A stretch of DNA of 64,000 bases from the NCBI RefSeq assembly GCF_003721595.1, contig NZ_RJJR01000009.1:186001-250000 (forward strand), in the 5' to 3' direction. The position numbers were made by a program, and so were the translations under genes. Positions 46,434-56,082 of the stretch are shown here, in pieces. Position 1 is the stretch's first letter. Every line of letters begins with the position of its first letter. Below the pieces are notes generated by a model. That model was not told the origin of the DNA and made no database searches. It worked only from the letters and a program-made list of their open reading frames with translations. This DNA comes from Hanamia caeni (GTDB lineage: Bacteria > Bacteroidota > Bacteroidia > Chitinophagales > Chitinophagaceae).

Positions 46434-47654
46434 TTATTTATTGGCATTTATTCTTTCAACAGGCAGTTTGCCTAAATAACGCATGGAAGCTTCAACGAAA
46501 TAATAATCGGCATAACTTAAAGGAACATCTATTTCAGATTTAGCAGGAAGATTACCTACACTATGTTTTAACAGAAATCCGCCAACTTCATCGCCTTTGG
46601 ATTTATAAGGTGGGGAAGATAAATTTTTCAAAATGGTAGCCGCTACATTTTTATATTCATTCTTTTCATTGCCGGATGTATAGCCTGCCAATTCTATTAA
46701 CGCGCTGCTTATAATTGCTGCAGCCGAAGCATCGCGGTAAGCATTCGGAATGCCTGGTGCATTGAAATCCCAAAAAGGAATTTTATCGGACGGAAGATTA
46801 GGATGATGTAAAATAAAATCCGCTATATGCTTAGCCTGCTCAAGATATTTTTTATCCCCCGTTGTTCTGTACATCATTGTATAACCGTACAATCCCCATG
46901 CCTGTCCTCTGGCCCATGCCGATTCATCAGCGGCGCCCTGGTTGGTTATTTTTCGCTGCACCGCCCCTGTAGCTGGATTATAATCCACCACGTGATAAGA
47001 ACTGTAATCAGGGCGAAAATGATTTTTCATAGTAGTATTGGCATGGGTAACAGCAATATGATAAAATGAAGAATCATGTGTTTTTTCAAAGGCATACATC
47101 AGCAATTCAAGATTCATCATGTTATCTATAATTACCAAAAAATGTGAAGGTGCTGAATTCCATGAACGAATACATCCAACTTTTGGATTGAATCGCGTGC
47201 TTAATGAACGGGCACTGTTTATCAAAATTGAATCGTATCCGGCATCTGGTGTAATGCGGACAGCATTCCCAAAACTGCAATACATCATAAATCCAAGGTC
47301 ATGGGTAGTTTTGTTGAATTGTTCTTTCTCCAATAATTTCATTCGCGCAAATGCTGCATTCAATAAGGTTTTATCATTCGTGCACTGGTACAAATACAAT
47401 AAGGTACCTGGAAAGAACCCGCTTACCCATCCATCGGGACTAGTGGTTTTTATTTCACCATTTTCAAAAGTCCGGGGCAAATATTCTAAAGGCGTTGCAG
47501 CCTGTAGTAATTTATACTGACGGGCCGACTGGGCCAAAACATCCTGAAGCTTTTTTACGAGCAGGGCCTTTTGGGAGGCGGCTATTTTTTTTTGTGAAGA
47601 ACACCCATTTAATAAACAACAGGAAAAAATCAGGAATGCAAATACTTTTACCAT
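46434..47654 (-). CDS. GH88 unsaturated glucuronyl hydrolase, lipoprotein
   Basis: 406 residues. Signal peptide with lipobox LLNGC (Cys18). (Alpha/alpha)6 barrel with the GH88 motifs SPDGWVSGFFPGTL, the two catalytic aspartates Asp119 (THDLGFMMYCSFG) and Asp177 (VIIDNMMNLELL), and RGQAWGLYGYTMMYR. It hydrates the 4,5-unsaturated uronyl residue left by polysaccharide lyases, so it acts after the PL8 enzyme encoded two genes away. It is the first gene of the minus-strand block, 114 bases from the truncated ATPase gene. Confidence 0.94.
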   Translation of the reverse strand: MVKVFAFLIFSCCLLNGCSSQKKIAASQKALLVKKLQDVLAQSARQYKLLQAATPLEYLPRTFENGEIKTTSPDGWVSGFFPGTLLYLYQCTNDKTLLNAAFARMKLLEKEQFNKTTHDLGFMMYCSFGNAVRITPDAGYDSILINSARSLSTRFNPKVGCIRSWNSAPSHFLVIIDNMMNLELLMYAFEKTHDSSFYHIAVTHANTTMKNHFRPDYSSYHVVDYNPATGAVQRKITNQGAADESAWARGQAWGLYGYTMMYRTTGDKKYLEQAKHIADFILHHPNLPSDKIPFWDFNAPGIPNAYRDASAAAIISSALIELAGYTSGNEKNEYKNVAATILKNLSSPPYKSKGDEVGGFLLKHSVGNLPAKSEIDVPLSYADYYFVEASMRYLGKLPVERINANK

Positions 47655-47768
47655 AAATAATCTATTAAATTCCTTTAAACGAATTAGTCACAAATATTCA
47701 TGTTTCACCCCAAACATGCTTGTATTTTTTGATGTAAAGAATGGATTATACAACTATATTTCATTTTA

Positions 47769-49091
47769 TTATTCGAAATATTGGACTTTCAAAAATTTAT
47801 TGTCAACGCTTTCTGCATTAGTGCAAACGGCAAGCACATTGTTAACGGCGCCTTTTGTAATCATGATTTGCCTGTTATTTTCTTTGATAACAATGCTTAA
47901 ACGCTTGCGTTGAAAATCGTAAGGCACTTCATCAATTTTCTTAAAAGCATTTATATCTCTGTCCGAAGCTGCTTTGATGGCCTCGTCAATCGGATTATAG
48001 AATCCTGTTTGGAACGTTGCATTCAACAAGGCATACAATATAACTTTGTCGCTTTGTTTCCCGTTGCAATCAATAGCGTCTTTAAGCTTTACAATGCCTT
48101 CGGTAAGTGTGCCGGTTTTATCGCTGCATAAAATATCAATCTCACCAAGATTTTGAATAGCACTTAATTTTTTTACAATTACTTTTTTCCCTGCCATTCG
48201 TTTGGCGCCGGCGGCGAGGGTGATTGTAATGATAGCCGGCAACAACTCAGGTGCCAGTCCAACAGCCAGCGCCAGTGCGAATAAAATCGAATCAAATAAG
48301 GGTTTATGAAGCGATAGGTTAATAATTAAGATAGCTACTGAAATGACGATGGTCAAATACATGAGCAGGTAGCCAAACCTGTTTATGCCTTTCTCAAAAG
48401 CGGTGGGCGCCTGTTCTTTTTGAAGCGAATATCCAATCTTGCCGAGAATGGTTTTGTTGCCTGTGGTTACGGCAAGCACAGTTGCTGTGCCGTTGATAAC
48501 ACTTGTGCCTTTAAATACGGCATTGGTAACTTTTGATAAAGGCGCTCTTACAGTACAATCACCTGAAAACTTTTCTGAGGGAAAAGATTCGCCTGTAAGT
48601 ACCGATTCGTTTACATGCAAATCATTTGATTGAATGATGTAACAATCCGCAGGAATAATATCACCGGCATTTAACAAGACAATATCTCCCGGAACTACTT
48701 CCTCAACCGGAATCTCCTTCTCAACATTATCTCTTTTTACAGCAGCCACGTTATGCACTAACCGGCGAAGCTTTTCAATAGCGTGGCCTGCACTTCTTTC
48801 CTGTATAAAGCCTAAAATGCCTGTTAGTAACAGTACAACAAGAATAATGATGCTCTCTGAGTATTCACCCAAAAAAGTTGAAAGAATAACAGCAAAGACG
48901 AGCAATAATATTAATGGATTTTTATATTGCGATATGAGCAGCAGTAAATCTTTTATCCATGGCTTTTTGATATTGGTTTTATCAATCCGCTGCTGTTGTT
49001 GCTGATAAGCTGCAGTTTCGGTTAAGCCTTCCATGGAAGTATTTAGCTGCTGGTATAATTCAGCTATCGTATGCGTCCAGAAAAATTCCAA
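47769..49091 (-). pseudogene. Mg-type P-type ATPase lacking its C-terminal half
   Basis: 440 codons, whereas MgtA-type ATPases have about 850-900. Present: N-terminal cation-ATPase domain, membrane helices 1-4, actuator domain with VLTGES (about 164-169), PELLP (281-285, the P3B motif), and the phosphorylation site DKTGTLT (324-330) with the start of the nucleotide domain (ITKGAVNNVLAVC). The frame stops after KFLKVQYFE. The rest of the nucleotide domain, the hinge TGD motif and helices 5-10 are missing, and no continuation is seen in any frame of the 114 bases before GH88. Such a protein cannot transport. The break lies at the edge of locus 2. Confidence 0.75.
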
Positions 49092-49185
49092 CGGAATGAG
49101 TATTTAGGTGAATGATAAAGGCGTTTTTATTTAGTGCACTATCCATTACTGTTTTGAACTAAAAAAAATAATAGCCCGTCATCTT

Positions 49186-49431
49186 CTATTCGTCATTTTC
49201 TCTTTCCACAGCAATCGTGCATTCGCCTATCAGGGCTGCCAGCGCGCCCACAGCAGCAAGTACGGGTGCGAGGATAGCGCCCACAACTCCAACAGTCAGA
49301 GGAAAGCTCATTAATTCCCTTCCTGATTTTTCCGTTACGGTTATTCGTCTTACATTCCCTTCATCAATTAATTCCTTCACTTTTTTAAGTAAATTTTCCC
49401 CGGTGGTCTTAAAAAATTCTGTTGTACCCAT
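49186..49431 (-). CDS. DUF4342 protein
   Basis: 81 residues. The N-terminal helix (ENLLKKVKELIDEGNVRRITV) and the hydrophobic PLTVGVVGAILAPVLAAVGALAALIG are the signature of DUF4342, a small family of unknown function usually found near stress or protein-quality genes. One membrane helix or hairpin is likely at about 45-70. It sits between the PEP synthase and ATPase genes on the same strand. Confidence 0.88.
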   Translation of the reverse strand: MGTTEFFKTTGENLLKKVKELIDEGNVRRITVTEKSGRELMSFPLTVGVVGAILAPVLAAVGALAALIGECTIAVERENDE

Positions 49432-49596
49432 ATCCTGTTTTTATTTTGAAAGATAAATTTAATGAAATTGCCGGTTGCTTTTTCCAAAAATACCGGCAAC
49501 AGTCTATTACTGGAAAAGTGAGAGGCACCGGCTAAAATCTGATTGTCATTAATCTTTTCAATTCATCATTTCCAGGATGAAATATTGTGCGACTGA

Positions 49597-52005
49597 TTAA
49601 AGAATATGCGCAATTTGTAAATTTTTCATTTTTTCTTTTTCCGCTTTTCTTATATTTTCAATTCCTTTTAAAATAGCATCGGGGTTAAAAGAAATACTGG
49701 TTATTTGTTCGTTTACTAAGAATTGGGCAAATTCCGGGAAGTCGCTTGGGGCCTGGCCGCACAAGCCTATTTTTCTTCCGGCTTTATGAGCTTTGGCAAT
49801 CATCGTTGCAATCATTTCTTTAGGCGCTTCATTCTGTTCGCTGAACAAATCACTTATAATCGCGGAATCCCTGTCTATACCAAGAGTGAGTTGCGTAAGG
49901 TCATTTGAACCAATAGAAAAGCCATCAAATATTTTTGCAAACTTTTCTACCAGTATCACGTTGGAAGGTATTTCCGCCATCACATAAATTTCAAGACCAT
50001 TCACATGCTGTTGCAGTCCGAAATTTTTCATGACTGCAATCACTTTGTTGCCTTCATCAATAGTCCGGCAAAAAGGAATCATCACTTTTACATTGGTGAA
50101 TCCCATATCTTCTCTCACTTTTTTTATTGCCTCACATTCCAGCCGGAAACCTTCTCTATATCGTTCATTATAATACCTTGAAGCTCCACGGAAGCCGAGC
50201 GTCGGGTTTTCTTCCTTCGGCTCAAAGTCCTTTCCACCAATAAGGTTGGCATATTCATTGGTTTTAAAATCACTCATTCTTACAATGACGCCCTTGGGAT
50301 AAAAAGCCGCAGCAATTGTTCCAATTCCCTGCGAAAGCTTATCAACAAAATATTTTCCTTTATCAGGATAATGATGCGTCAGTTCTTCAATTTGCTGCTT
50401 GGTTGCCGCATCATTCAGCTCATTAAACCTGACCAATGCCATCGGGTGAATCTTTATGGAATGCGTAATGAAAAATTCCATGCGCATCAATCCTACGCCG
50501 TCATTGGGGTAAAATGATAATTCAAATGCCTTGTCGGGATCGCCAACGATAAGCATTACTTCAGTGGTTTCAGGCTTTTTTATGGATGAAAAATCCAGGT
50601 CGGTAATTGTAAAATTTAATTTCCCTTTATACACAAAACCGGTTTTTCCTTCACTGCATGAAACCGTTATCAGTTCGCCATCCTTGATTTTATCAGTCGC
50701 ATCGCCACTACCCACGATTGCAGGCACACCCATTTCCCTTGCAACAATAGATGCATGACTGGTTCTTCCACCTTTATTGGTGATGATGGCCGAGGCCTTC
50801 TGCAGCAGCGGATCCCAGTCGGGGCTGGTGGTGTCAGTAACGATGATTTCGCCCGCCTGTAATTTGCCGGCTTCATTTGGTGAATGTAGTATCCGCGCTA
50901 TTCCACTGGTTATTTTGGAACCAATGGCTTCGCCCTGCACCAGCACAGTTCCTTTGTCCAGTAGTTTATATTCTTTTATCAGCAATGGATTTTTCCGGGA
51001 ATGAACCGTTTCCGGCCTTGCCTGTATGATGAAGATTTCATTGGTGATGCCATCTTTTGCCCATTCAATATCCATTGGTTTTTGATAATGATTTTCTATA
51101 ATCAATGCCCAGTGGGCCAGCCGGGTTATTTCTTCATTGCTCAGTACAAAAACTTCTTGCTTTTCTTTCGGCGTATCGGTATTAATAACCGATTCATTTT
51201 TATCGGAACTGTAGATCATAGTTTTCGCCTTGGTACCTAACTTCTTTTGCGTAATGACATTTTTTCCCTGGAGCAATGTCGGTTTAAAAACTAAAAATTC
51301 ATCAGGCGTAACAGTGCCCTGCACAATGTTTTCGCCCAGCCCCCATACGCCGCTAATATGTACAATATCGCGGAAGCCCGATTCAGGTTCCAGCGTAAAG
51401 ATGACGCCGGACGAAGCTTTATCCGAACGCACCATTTTCTGAACACCCACAGACAATGCTACTTTCTGATGCGCAAAACCATTTTCTTCCCTGTATTTGA
51501 TAGCCCTGTCCGTATAAAGCGAAGCGAAGCATTTTTTTACTGCAATGAGTAAAGCTGCACAGCCACTAATATTCAGGTAACTTTCATGTTGACCGGCAAA
51601 GCTCGCCTGCGGCAAATCTTCTGCGGTAGCGCTGCTTCTCACGGCCACTTCGCAATCACCCGCACCGCATAATTCTTTATACGCCTGCAGGATGAAAGAT
51701 TGAAGCTTTGGGGGAAGTTCACCAGCAAGCATCAGTTCTCTTGCTTTTGCACCGGTTTCATTAAGGTTAGCATAATTGTTTCTATCTAATTGATGCATCA
51801 GGTTATCCAACTTTGAATGTAAAGCGTTTTGCGTAAGAAATTCTTCAAAGGCATAGGCAGTCGTCGCAAACCCGTCAGGCACTGCAATGCCTTTTGAGGA
51901 AAGGTTTGAAAACATTTCGCCTAATGAAGAATTTTTACCGCCCACCTGCGCGGTATCCTGGATGCCGGTCTCGCTAAATTTTTTTATGTATTCATTCATA
52001 TTCAT
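49597..52005 (-). CDS. ppsA: Phosphoenolpyruvate synthase (pyruvate, water dikinase)
   Basis: 802 residues with the complete three-part layout. N-terminal ATP-grasp domain (about 15-335, VGGKNSSLGEMF, AVRSSATAEDLPQASFAGQHE), swivelling phosphohistidine domain with His417 in GGRTSHASIVAREMG, and the C-terminal PEP/pyruvate barrel (about 470-790, FRGASRYY, EIPSNVILVEKF, GSNDLTQL, GLCGQAPSD). It makes PEP from pyruvate and ATP for gluconeogenesis. It starts 4 bases after the universal stress protein gene and is surely co-transcribed with it. Confidence 0.96.
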   Translation of the reverse strand: MNMNEYIKKFSETGIQDTAQVGGKNSSLGEMFSNLSSKGIAVPDGFATTAYAFEEFLTQNALHSKLDNLMHQLDRNNYANLNETGAKARELMLAGELPPKLQSFILQAYKELCGAGDCEVAVRSSATAEDLPQASFAGQHESYLNISGCAALLIAVKKCFASLYTDRAIKYREENGFAHQKVALSVGVQKMVRSDKASSGVIFTLEPESGFRDIVHISGVWGLGENIVQGTVTPDEFLVFKPTLLQGKNVITQKKLGTKAKTMIYSSDKNESVINTDTPKEKQEVFVLSNEEITRLAHWALIIENHYQKPMDIEWAKDGITNEIFIIQARPETVHSRKNPLLIKEYKLLDKGTVLVQGEAIGSKITSGIARILHSPNEAGKLQAGEIIVTDTTSPDWDPLLQKASAIITNKGGRTSHASIVAREMGVPAIVGSGDATDKIKDGELITVSCSEGKTGFVYKGKLNFTITDLDFSSIKKPETTEVMLIVGDPDKAFELSFYPNDGVGLMRMEFFITHSIKIHPMALVRFNELNDAATKQQIEELTHHYPDKGKYFVDKLSQGIGTIAAAFYPKGVIVRMSDFKTNEYANLIGGKDFEPKEENPTLGFRGASRYYNERYREGFRLECEAIKKVREDMGFTNVKVMIPFCRTIDEGNKVIAVMKNFGLQQHVNGLEIYVMAEIPSNVILVEKFAKIFDGFSIGSNDLTQLTLGIDRDSAIISDLFSEQNEAPKEMIATMIAKAHKAGRKIGLCGQAPSDFPEFAQFLVNEQITSISFNPDAILKGIENIRKAEKEKMKNLQIAHIL

Positions 52006-52009
52006 AACA

Positions 52010-52837
52010 TTAATTGCTTGCCGGATGCATCGTCATAACAGGCACATCGCTATGAAGAACGAGTTGTTTTGAAATGCTTCTATGAGCCAGCATTTCCAGT
52101 AATCCGCGCCTCTTTGGCAATGTGACCAATAAATCGATATTATTATCTTCAACAAAGGAAATAATGCCTTCATTCACATTTTCACCGGTTATCAAATGAT
52201 ATTGTGGCTTAAGAGGTGCCAGTATTTCCTGAAGCATACCGGATTCAAAAACCGTATCAGGTTGATAAGTTTCATCTTTGCCTGAATTAATTACGTGTAG
52301 CTCTGCCTGTAAATCCTCTACAAGTCGTTTTATTTCCTCAACAGGTGTGGAATTTATCACTTTAGTAAAATCGCAGGCAAGACCGATTTTTTTTATTTGT
52401 GAAAATCCGGCATGAGGTGGCACTGTGATTAACGGCCACATCAGGTGCTTCATCGCGTAAACCGTATGTCCGCCGAAAAGTAAACGTTGCGCAGCCGTGG
52501 TTCCCTGGCTGCCCATAATTACGACGTAGGGCTTTATTTCTTCACAAATATTTTTCAATTCAGGAAAGAAAACCCCGACAACGAATCTGCTTCGTATATT
52601 AAGATTGCCACCTGTCCTTACTATTAGTTGTTCTTTCAACTGCGACAAAGATTCTTCGGCATCAATCCTTGCTTGATCTGCCTCTGTAGCTACGGGGATC
52701 TCCAGATAAGCTACGGGGATTTGGTAAATATGTAACAGCAATAAATCAGCATTGGTCACCAACGCCATGTCTGCGGCATAATTAGCCGCATTGATGGATG
52801 CATCCGAAAAATCTACGGCTGTAATAATTGTTTTCAT
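52010..52837 (-). CDS. Universal stress protein, two-domain
   Basis: 275 residues made of two UspA domains (about 1-145 and 150-275). The first has the ATP-binding pattern G109-x2-G-x9-G (MGSQGTTAAQRLLFGG); the second lacks it (PKRRGLLEMLAHRSISKQ). Tandem Usp proteins act in survival under nutrient or oxygen limitation. Its tight link with ppsA and nearness to alcohol dehydrogenase and DUF4342 suggest a cluster for low-energy or micro-aerobic conditions; that is inference. Confidence 0.9.
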   Translation of the reverse strand: MKTIITAVDFSDASINAANYAADMALVTNADLLLLHIYQIPVAYLEIPVATEADQARIDAEESLSQLKEQLIVRTGGNLNIRSRFVVGVFFPELKNICEEIKPYVVIMGSQGTTAAQRLLFGGHTVYAMKHLMWPLITVPPHAGFSQIKKIGLACDFTKVINSTPVEEIKRLVEDLQAELHVINSGKDETYQPDTVFESGMLQEILAPLKPQYHLITGENVNEGIISFVEDNNIDLLVTLPKRRGLLEMLAHRSISKQLVLHSDVPVMTMHPASN

Positions 52838-52986
52838 AAAAAAAATTATTCGTTAAAAATTTTTGATAAATGCTGTTTGGTCTATTCCTGTAAAAGTCTT
52901 CTTTTGCCAATTCCACATCTTCTAAAACTTTTCCATACACGTTTGTTATGAAACGATACTTTATTTTTTTAGAACATCTTTGCTTC

Positions 52987-54024
52987 TTACGCTTCCAATA
53001 TCACTTTAAGCGCTTTTTCTTTGGCGGCGTCGCCAAAAGTTTTATAAGCCTCAATGATTTGTTCCAGCTTAAAATGATGCGTAATCAGTTTTTTGGCATC
53101 CAGCTTTCCCGACTGCACATTTTTAAAAAGCATCGGCGTAGTAACGGTATCCACAAGGCGCGTGGTAATGGAAATATTTCTTGACCATAAGGTTTCCAGG
53201 TGCAACTCAACACTTTTACCATGCACACCAATATTGGCAATGCAGCCTCCGGGTGCAATCACAAACTGGCACAACTCAAAAGTTGCCGGGATGCCTACCG
53301 CTTCAATCGCTGTATCCACGCCTTTTTCGCCTGTAAGCGCCATCACTTTTTCAATGGCATTTTCTTTACTGCTGTTGACGATACTGGTAGCGCCAAATGT
53401 TTTCGCAACCTGTAGCCTGTTGTCATCCACATCTATCATTATAATCTGGGCGGGTGTATAAAATTGTGCGGTAAGCAAGGCCGCCAGTCCAATTGGTCCG
53501 GCGCCTACTATCGCTACCGAATCACCGGGTTGTATCTTTCCGTTCAGTACACCGCATTCAAAACCGGTAGGCAGAATATCGCTTAACATTACCAGCGCTT
53601 CTTCATCGGCGCCTGCAGGTATCGGATACAGGCTGTTATCTGCATAAGGTATTCTTACATATTCAGCTTGTGTGCCATCAATCATATTGCCCAGTATCCA
53701 TCCGCCCTTTTCGCAATGCGAATACATGCCCTTTTTGCAATACTCACATTTGCCGCACGAAGTGATGCAGGATATCAGCACATGATCGCCCTTTTTAAAA
53801 TTGGCGACGCCGCTTCCTTTTTCTTCAATAATTCCTACACCTTCGTGGCCTAAGATTCTTCCATCAGTAACTGTTGGCACATCGCCCTTCATAATATGAA
53901 GATCTGTACCGCATATCGTGGTTTTAGTGATTTTGACGATAGCGTCTGTGGATTCCTGGATAGCAGGTAGGGGCTTTTCTTCCCATGATTGTTTGGCGGG
54001 GCCATGATAAACGAGAGCTTTCAT
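52987..54024 (-). CDS. Zinc-dependent alcohol dehydrogenase family protein
   Basis: 345 residues. Catalytic zinc ligands Cys38 and the GHE motif (His60-Glu61) and four structural zinc cysteines (90, 93, 96, 104 in CGKCEYCKKGMYSHC) are present. The coenzyme-binding Rossmann motif is GAGPIG (174-179), followed by an acidic MIDVDDNRL that favours NAD. The substrate may be a secondary alcohol, polyol or short aldehyde; homologues include isopropanol and butanediol dehydrogenases. It is first in the cluster that continues with usp and ppsA. Confidence 0.93.
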   Translation of the reverse strand: MKALVYHGPAKQSWEEKPLPAIQESTDAIVKITKTTICGTDLHIMKGDVPTVTDGRILGHEGVGIIEEKGSGVANFKKGDHVLISCITSCGKCEYCKKGMYSHCEKGGWILGNMIDGTQAEYVRIPYADNSLYPIPAGADEEALVMLSDILPTGFECGVLNGKIQPGDSVAIVGAGPIGLAALLTAQFYTPAQIIMIDVDDNRLQVAKTFGATSIVNSSKENAIEKVMALTGEKGVDTAIEAVGIPATFELCQFVIAPGGCIANIGVHGKSVELHLETLWSRNISITTRLVDTVTTPMLFKNVQSGKLDAKKLITHHFKLEQIIEAYKTFGDAAKEKALKVILEA

Positions 54025-54598
54025 ACAACTTATTTTAATAGTAAAGAATATTGTAAAGTTGGTTTAAAGCCAACTCATAAAAGATGACAGCAGTCAGTAT
54101 TAAAGATGATGCTGGTTTTGCAGACAAATTAACATGCAGATTATAAAAGAATAATTCCGGAAATTAAAATGATTATATATCCATAAATAATATAATCGAA
54201 TCGTCGTAAGGCGATTTCACAATATTTGTTAGTTTACTGTAATAAAAAAAGTTGCAGAAGGGACTAGCTGGAAGGCCTTTATTGTCAAATTTTTGTTTTA
54301 ATAAATTGAACCATCAAAAAGGGAAAGCATTATTGTTTGTTGGCCATAAATTGTCCCGGTTAGTATTTGCTAAAACAATCAACTTTTTGTCAATAAAAAA
54401 ACTGTTCTTTGGCCAATTTCAAAGGGACAAACTGGAATCGGAGGTCAATTAAAATTGTGACAGGAGATCACTTAAGAAAGAAAGGAAATCAAATAAATCT
54501 TCAGAAACAGCTGCTTTTTTACTTTTGTTTTTGATTGTTTTTTCATCTATTTAATGGAGAGAGATACCAATATTCTGACAACAGTAACATAAGTACTT
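54025..54598. other. Intergenic region between phoU and alcohol dehydrogenase genes
   Basis: 574 bases, AT-rich. Its right-most features are the leader of the dehydrogenase gene with the hairpin listed at 54057 and a CAAATTA (TAATTTG on the minus strand) near 54125 that could be a -7 element. An open frame of 66 codons near 54252 has a basic, low-information sequence and no coding look. Nothing else is recognised. Confidence 0.45.
54057..54075. repeat. Inverted repeat in the alcohol dehydrogenase leader
   Basis: AGTTGGTT, loop TAA, AGCCAACT; eight pairs with one G-U, about 35 bases upstream of the start codon. A regulatory hairpin or operator is possible. Confidence 0.35.
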
Positions 54599-55303
54599 TT
54601 ATTCCTCACTTTTTTTATTTTTCGGTTTGTGTTTCAACACTTTTGCCTCTGAATAAAAGATAATTTCTTCCGCCATATTTTTTGCCTGATCTCCCACTCT
54701 TTCCAGCTTTCTGATGGTTGATAAAATGTATAAAGCTGATTCAATCTTTGACGGATTGTCTTTGATAAAATCTGCAATAATACCGGCCGCATTTTTATTG
54801 ATCTCGTCCAGCAGGTCATCTTTCTTAAAAACTTTTCTCGCAAGGTTTGTCTCTTCTTCTTCAAACGCGTTCATTACATCGATGACCATTTCATTGCCTT
54901 GGCGATACATTTCCAGAACACGGGTAATTTCAAATAAGCGAACATCAAAATCCTGCGGAATATCCATTACAAATTTGCCAATTCCTTCCGCGATATCACC
55001 GGTTCGTTCGAGGTTCATATTTATCTTTAAAACCGCCAGCACAAAGCGCAGATCAATAGCCACAGGCGCAAACAATGCAATGATGTCTTCACAATCACGA
55101 TCAATTTTTAATTCAAATGCGTTCACTCTTTTTTCTGTAAGGACCACCTCACGTGCAAGATCGCGATCCATATTTTTTAACGCCTCCTCTGCTTTTTGCA
55201 ATTGCGACAAAACCATTTCCCACATAGAAATCACTTGCCGTTTTAACTGTTGAATTTCATTATCGAGTGGGGTAAGTTTTTGATTCCATTTTAATAATGC
55301 CAT
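54599..55303 (-). CDS. phoU: Phosphate signalling regulator PhoU
   Basis: 234 residues forming two similar three-helix bundles. The repeated motif E-R-x-G-D-x-A is seen as NLERTGDIAEGIG in the first half and KLERVGDQAKNMAEEI in the second, the metal-binding signature of PhoU. It restrains phosphate uptake and the PhoR-type sensor when phosphate is plentiful. Last gene of the pst operon, 20 bases after pstB. Confidence 0.95.
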   Translation of the reverse strand: MALLKWNQKLTPLDNEIQQLKRQVISMWEMVLSQLQKAEEALKNMDRDLAREVVLTEKRVNAFELKIDRDCEDIIALFAPVAIDLRFVLAVLKINMNLERTGDIAEGIGKFVMDIPQDFDVRLFEITRVLEMYRQGNEMVIDVMNAFEEEETNLARKVFKKDDLLDEINKNAAGIIADFIKDNPSKIESALYILSTIRKLERVGDQAKNMAEEIIFYSEAKVLKHKPKNKKSEE

Positions 55304-55323
55304 AATTTATATTTTTAAATATT

Positions 55324-56082
55324 CTATCCAAAATGACCCCGGATATAATCCTGTGTCTTTTCATGTTTTGGATTGGTGAAAATCGTTTTCGTATTATTTG
55401 CTTCAATTAATTCACCCAGATAAAAAAAACCAGTTTTATCACTCACTCTTGCTGCCTGCTGCATATTATGTGTTACCATCAAAATCGTGTATTGCGCTTT
55501 CAATTCATGAATTAACTCTTCAATTTTGGCAGTGGAAACCGGGTCAAGCGCGGAAGTTGCTTCATCCAATAATAACATTTCCGGGTTCATCGATAATGCC
55601 CGTGCAATGCACAATCTTTGTTGCTGTCCGCCTGATAAAAAGGTTCCTCTTTTGTGAAGTGTGCTTCTCACTTCCATCCAAAGCGCAGCTCTTTTCAAAG
55701 AAGTTTCAACAATCTCATCCTTTTGTTGCTTGTTCAGTTTAATGCCATTTAAAATGTATCCGGCAATAACATTGTCATAGATACTCATCGTTGGAAATGG
55801 ATTGGGACGTTGAAAAACCATACCTACTTTTCTTCTCAATAAAACGGGATTCATTTCATAAACTTCTTCACCGTTCAATTGCATGGAGCCTTCTGCTGTG
55901 GCGTTTGGCGCCAGTTCATGCATGCGATTGATACAGCGGATAAAAGTTGTTTTTCCGCAACCGGAAGGTCCCATAATTGCCCACACACTATTTTTATCAA
56001 TGTCCAGGTTGATATTTTTAAGAATATGGTTTTCTCCAAAAAAAGCATCGAAATTCCTCACTTTTAAAACTGCACTTTCCAT
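55324..56082 (-). CDS. pstB: Phosphate ABC transporter ATPase PstB
   Basis: 252 residues. Walker A GPSGCGKTT (38-46), Q-loop FQRPNPFPTMS, ABC signature LSGGQQQR (149-156), Walker B LLLDEA (170-175) and the closing THNMQQAARVSD. Length and the PNPFPTMSIYDNV segment are typical of PstB. It powers phosphate import with PstA and PstC. The start lies 19 bases inside the end of pstA. Confidence 0.97.
   Translation of the reverse strand: MESAVLKVRNFDAFFGENHILKNINLDIDKNSVWAIMGPSGCGKTTFIRCINRMHELAPNATAEGSMQLNGEEVYEMNPVLLRRKVGMVFQRPNPFPTMSIYDNVIAGYILNGIKLNKQQKDEIVETSLKRAALWMEVRSTLHKRGTFLSGGQQQRLCIARALSMNPEMLLLDEATSALDPVSTAKIEELIHELKAQYTILMVTHNMQQAARVSDKTGFFYLGELIEANNTKTIFTNPKHEKTQDYIRGHFG

Noticed and set aside
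47655..47768. Second copy of the tRNA-Pro 3' end as an attachment site
   Set aside because: Compared by eye with 28590-28617 and found no match longer than a few bases.
54252..54452. Plus-strand 66-codon frame in the phoU-adh gap
   Set aside because: Phenylalanine- and lysine-rich as expected from AT-rich noncoding DNA, no start context, no family.
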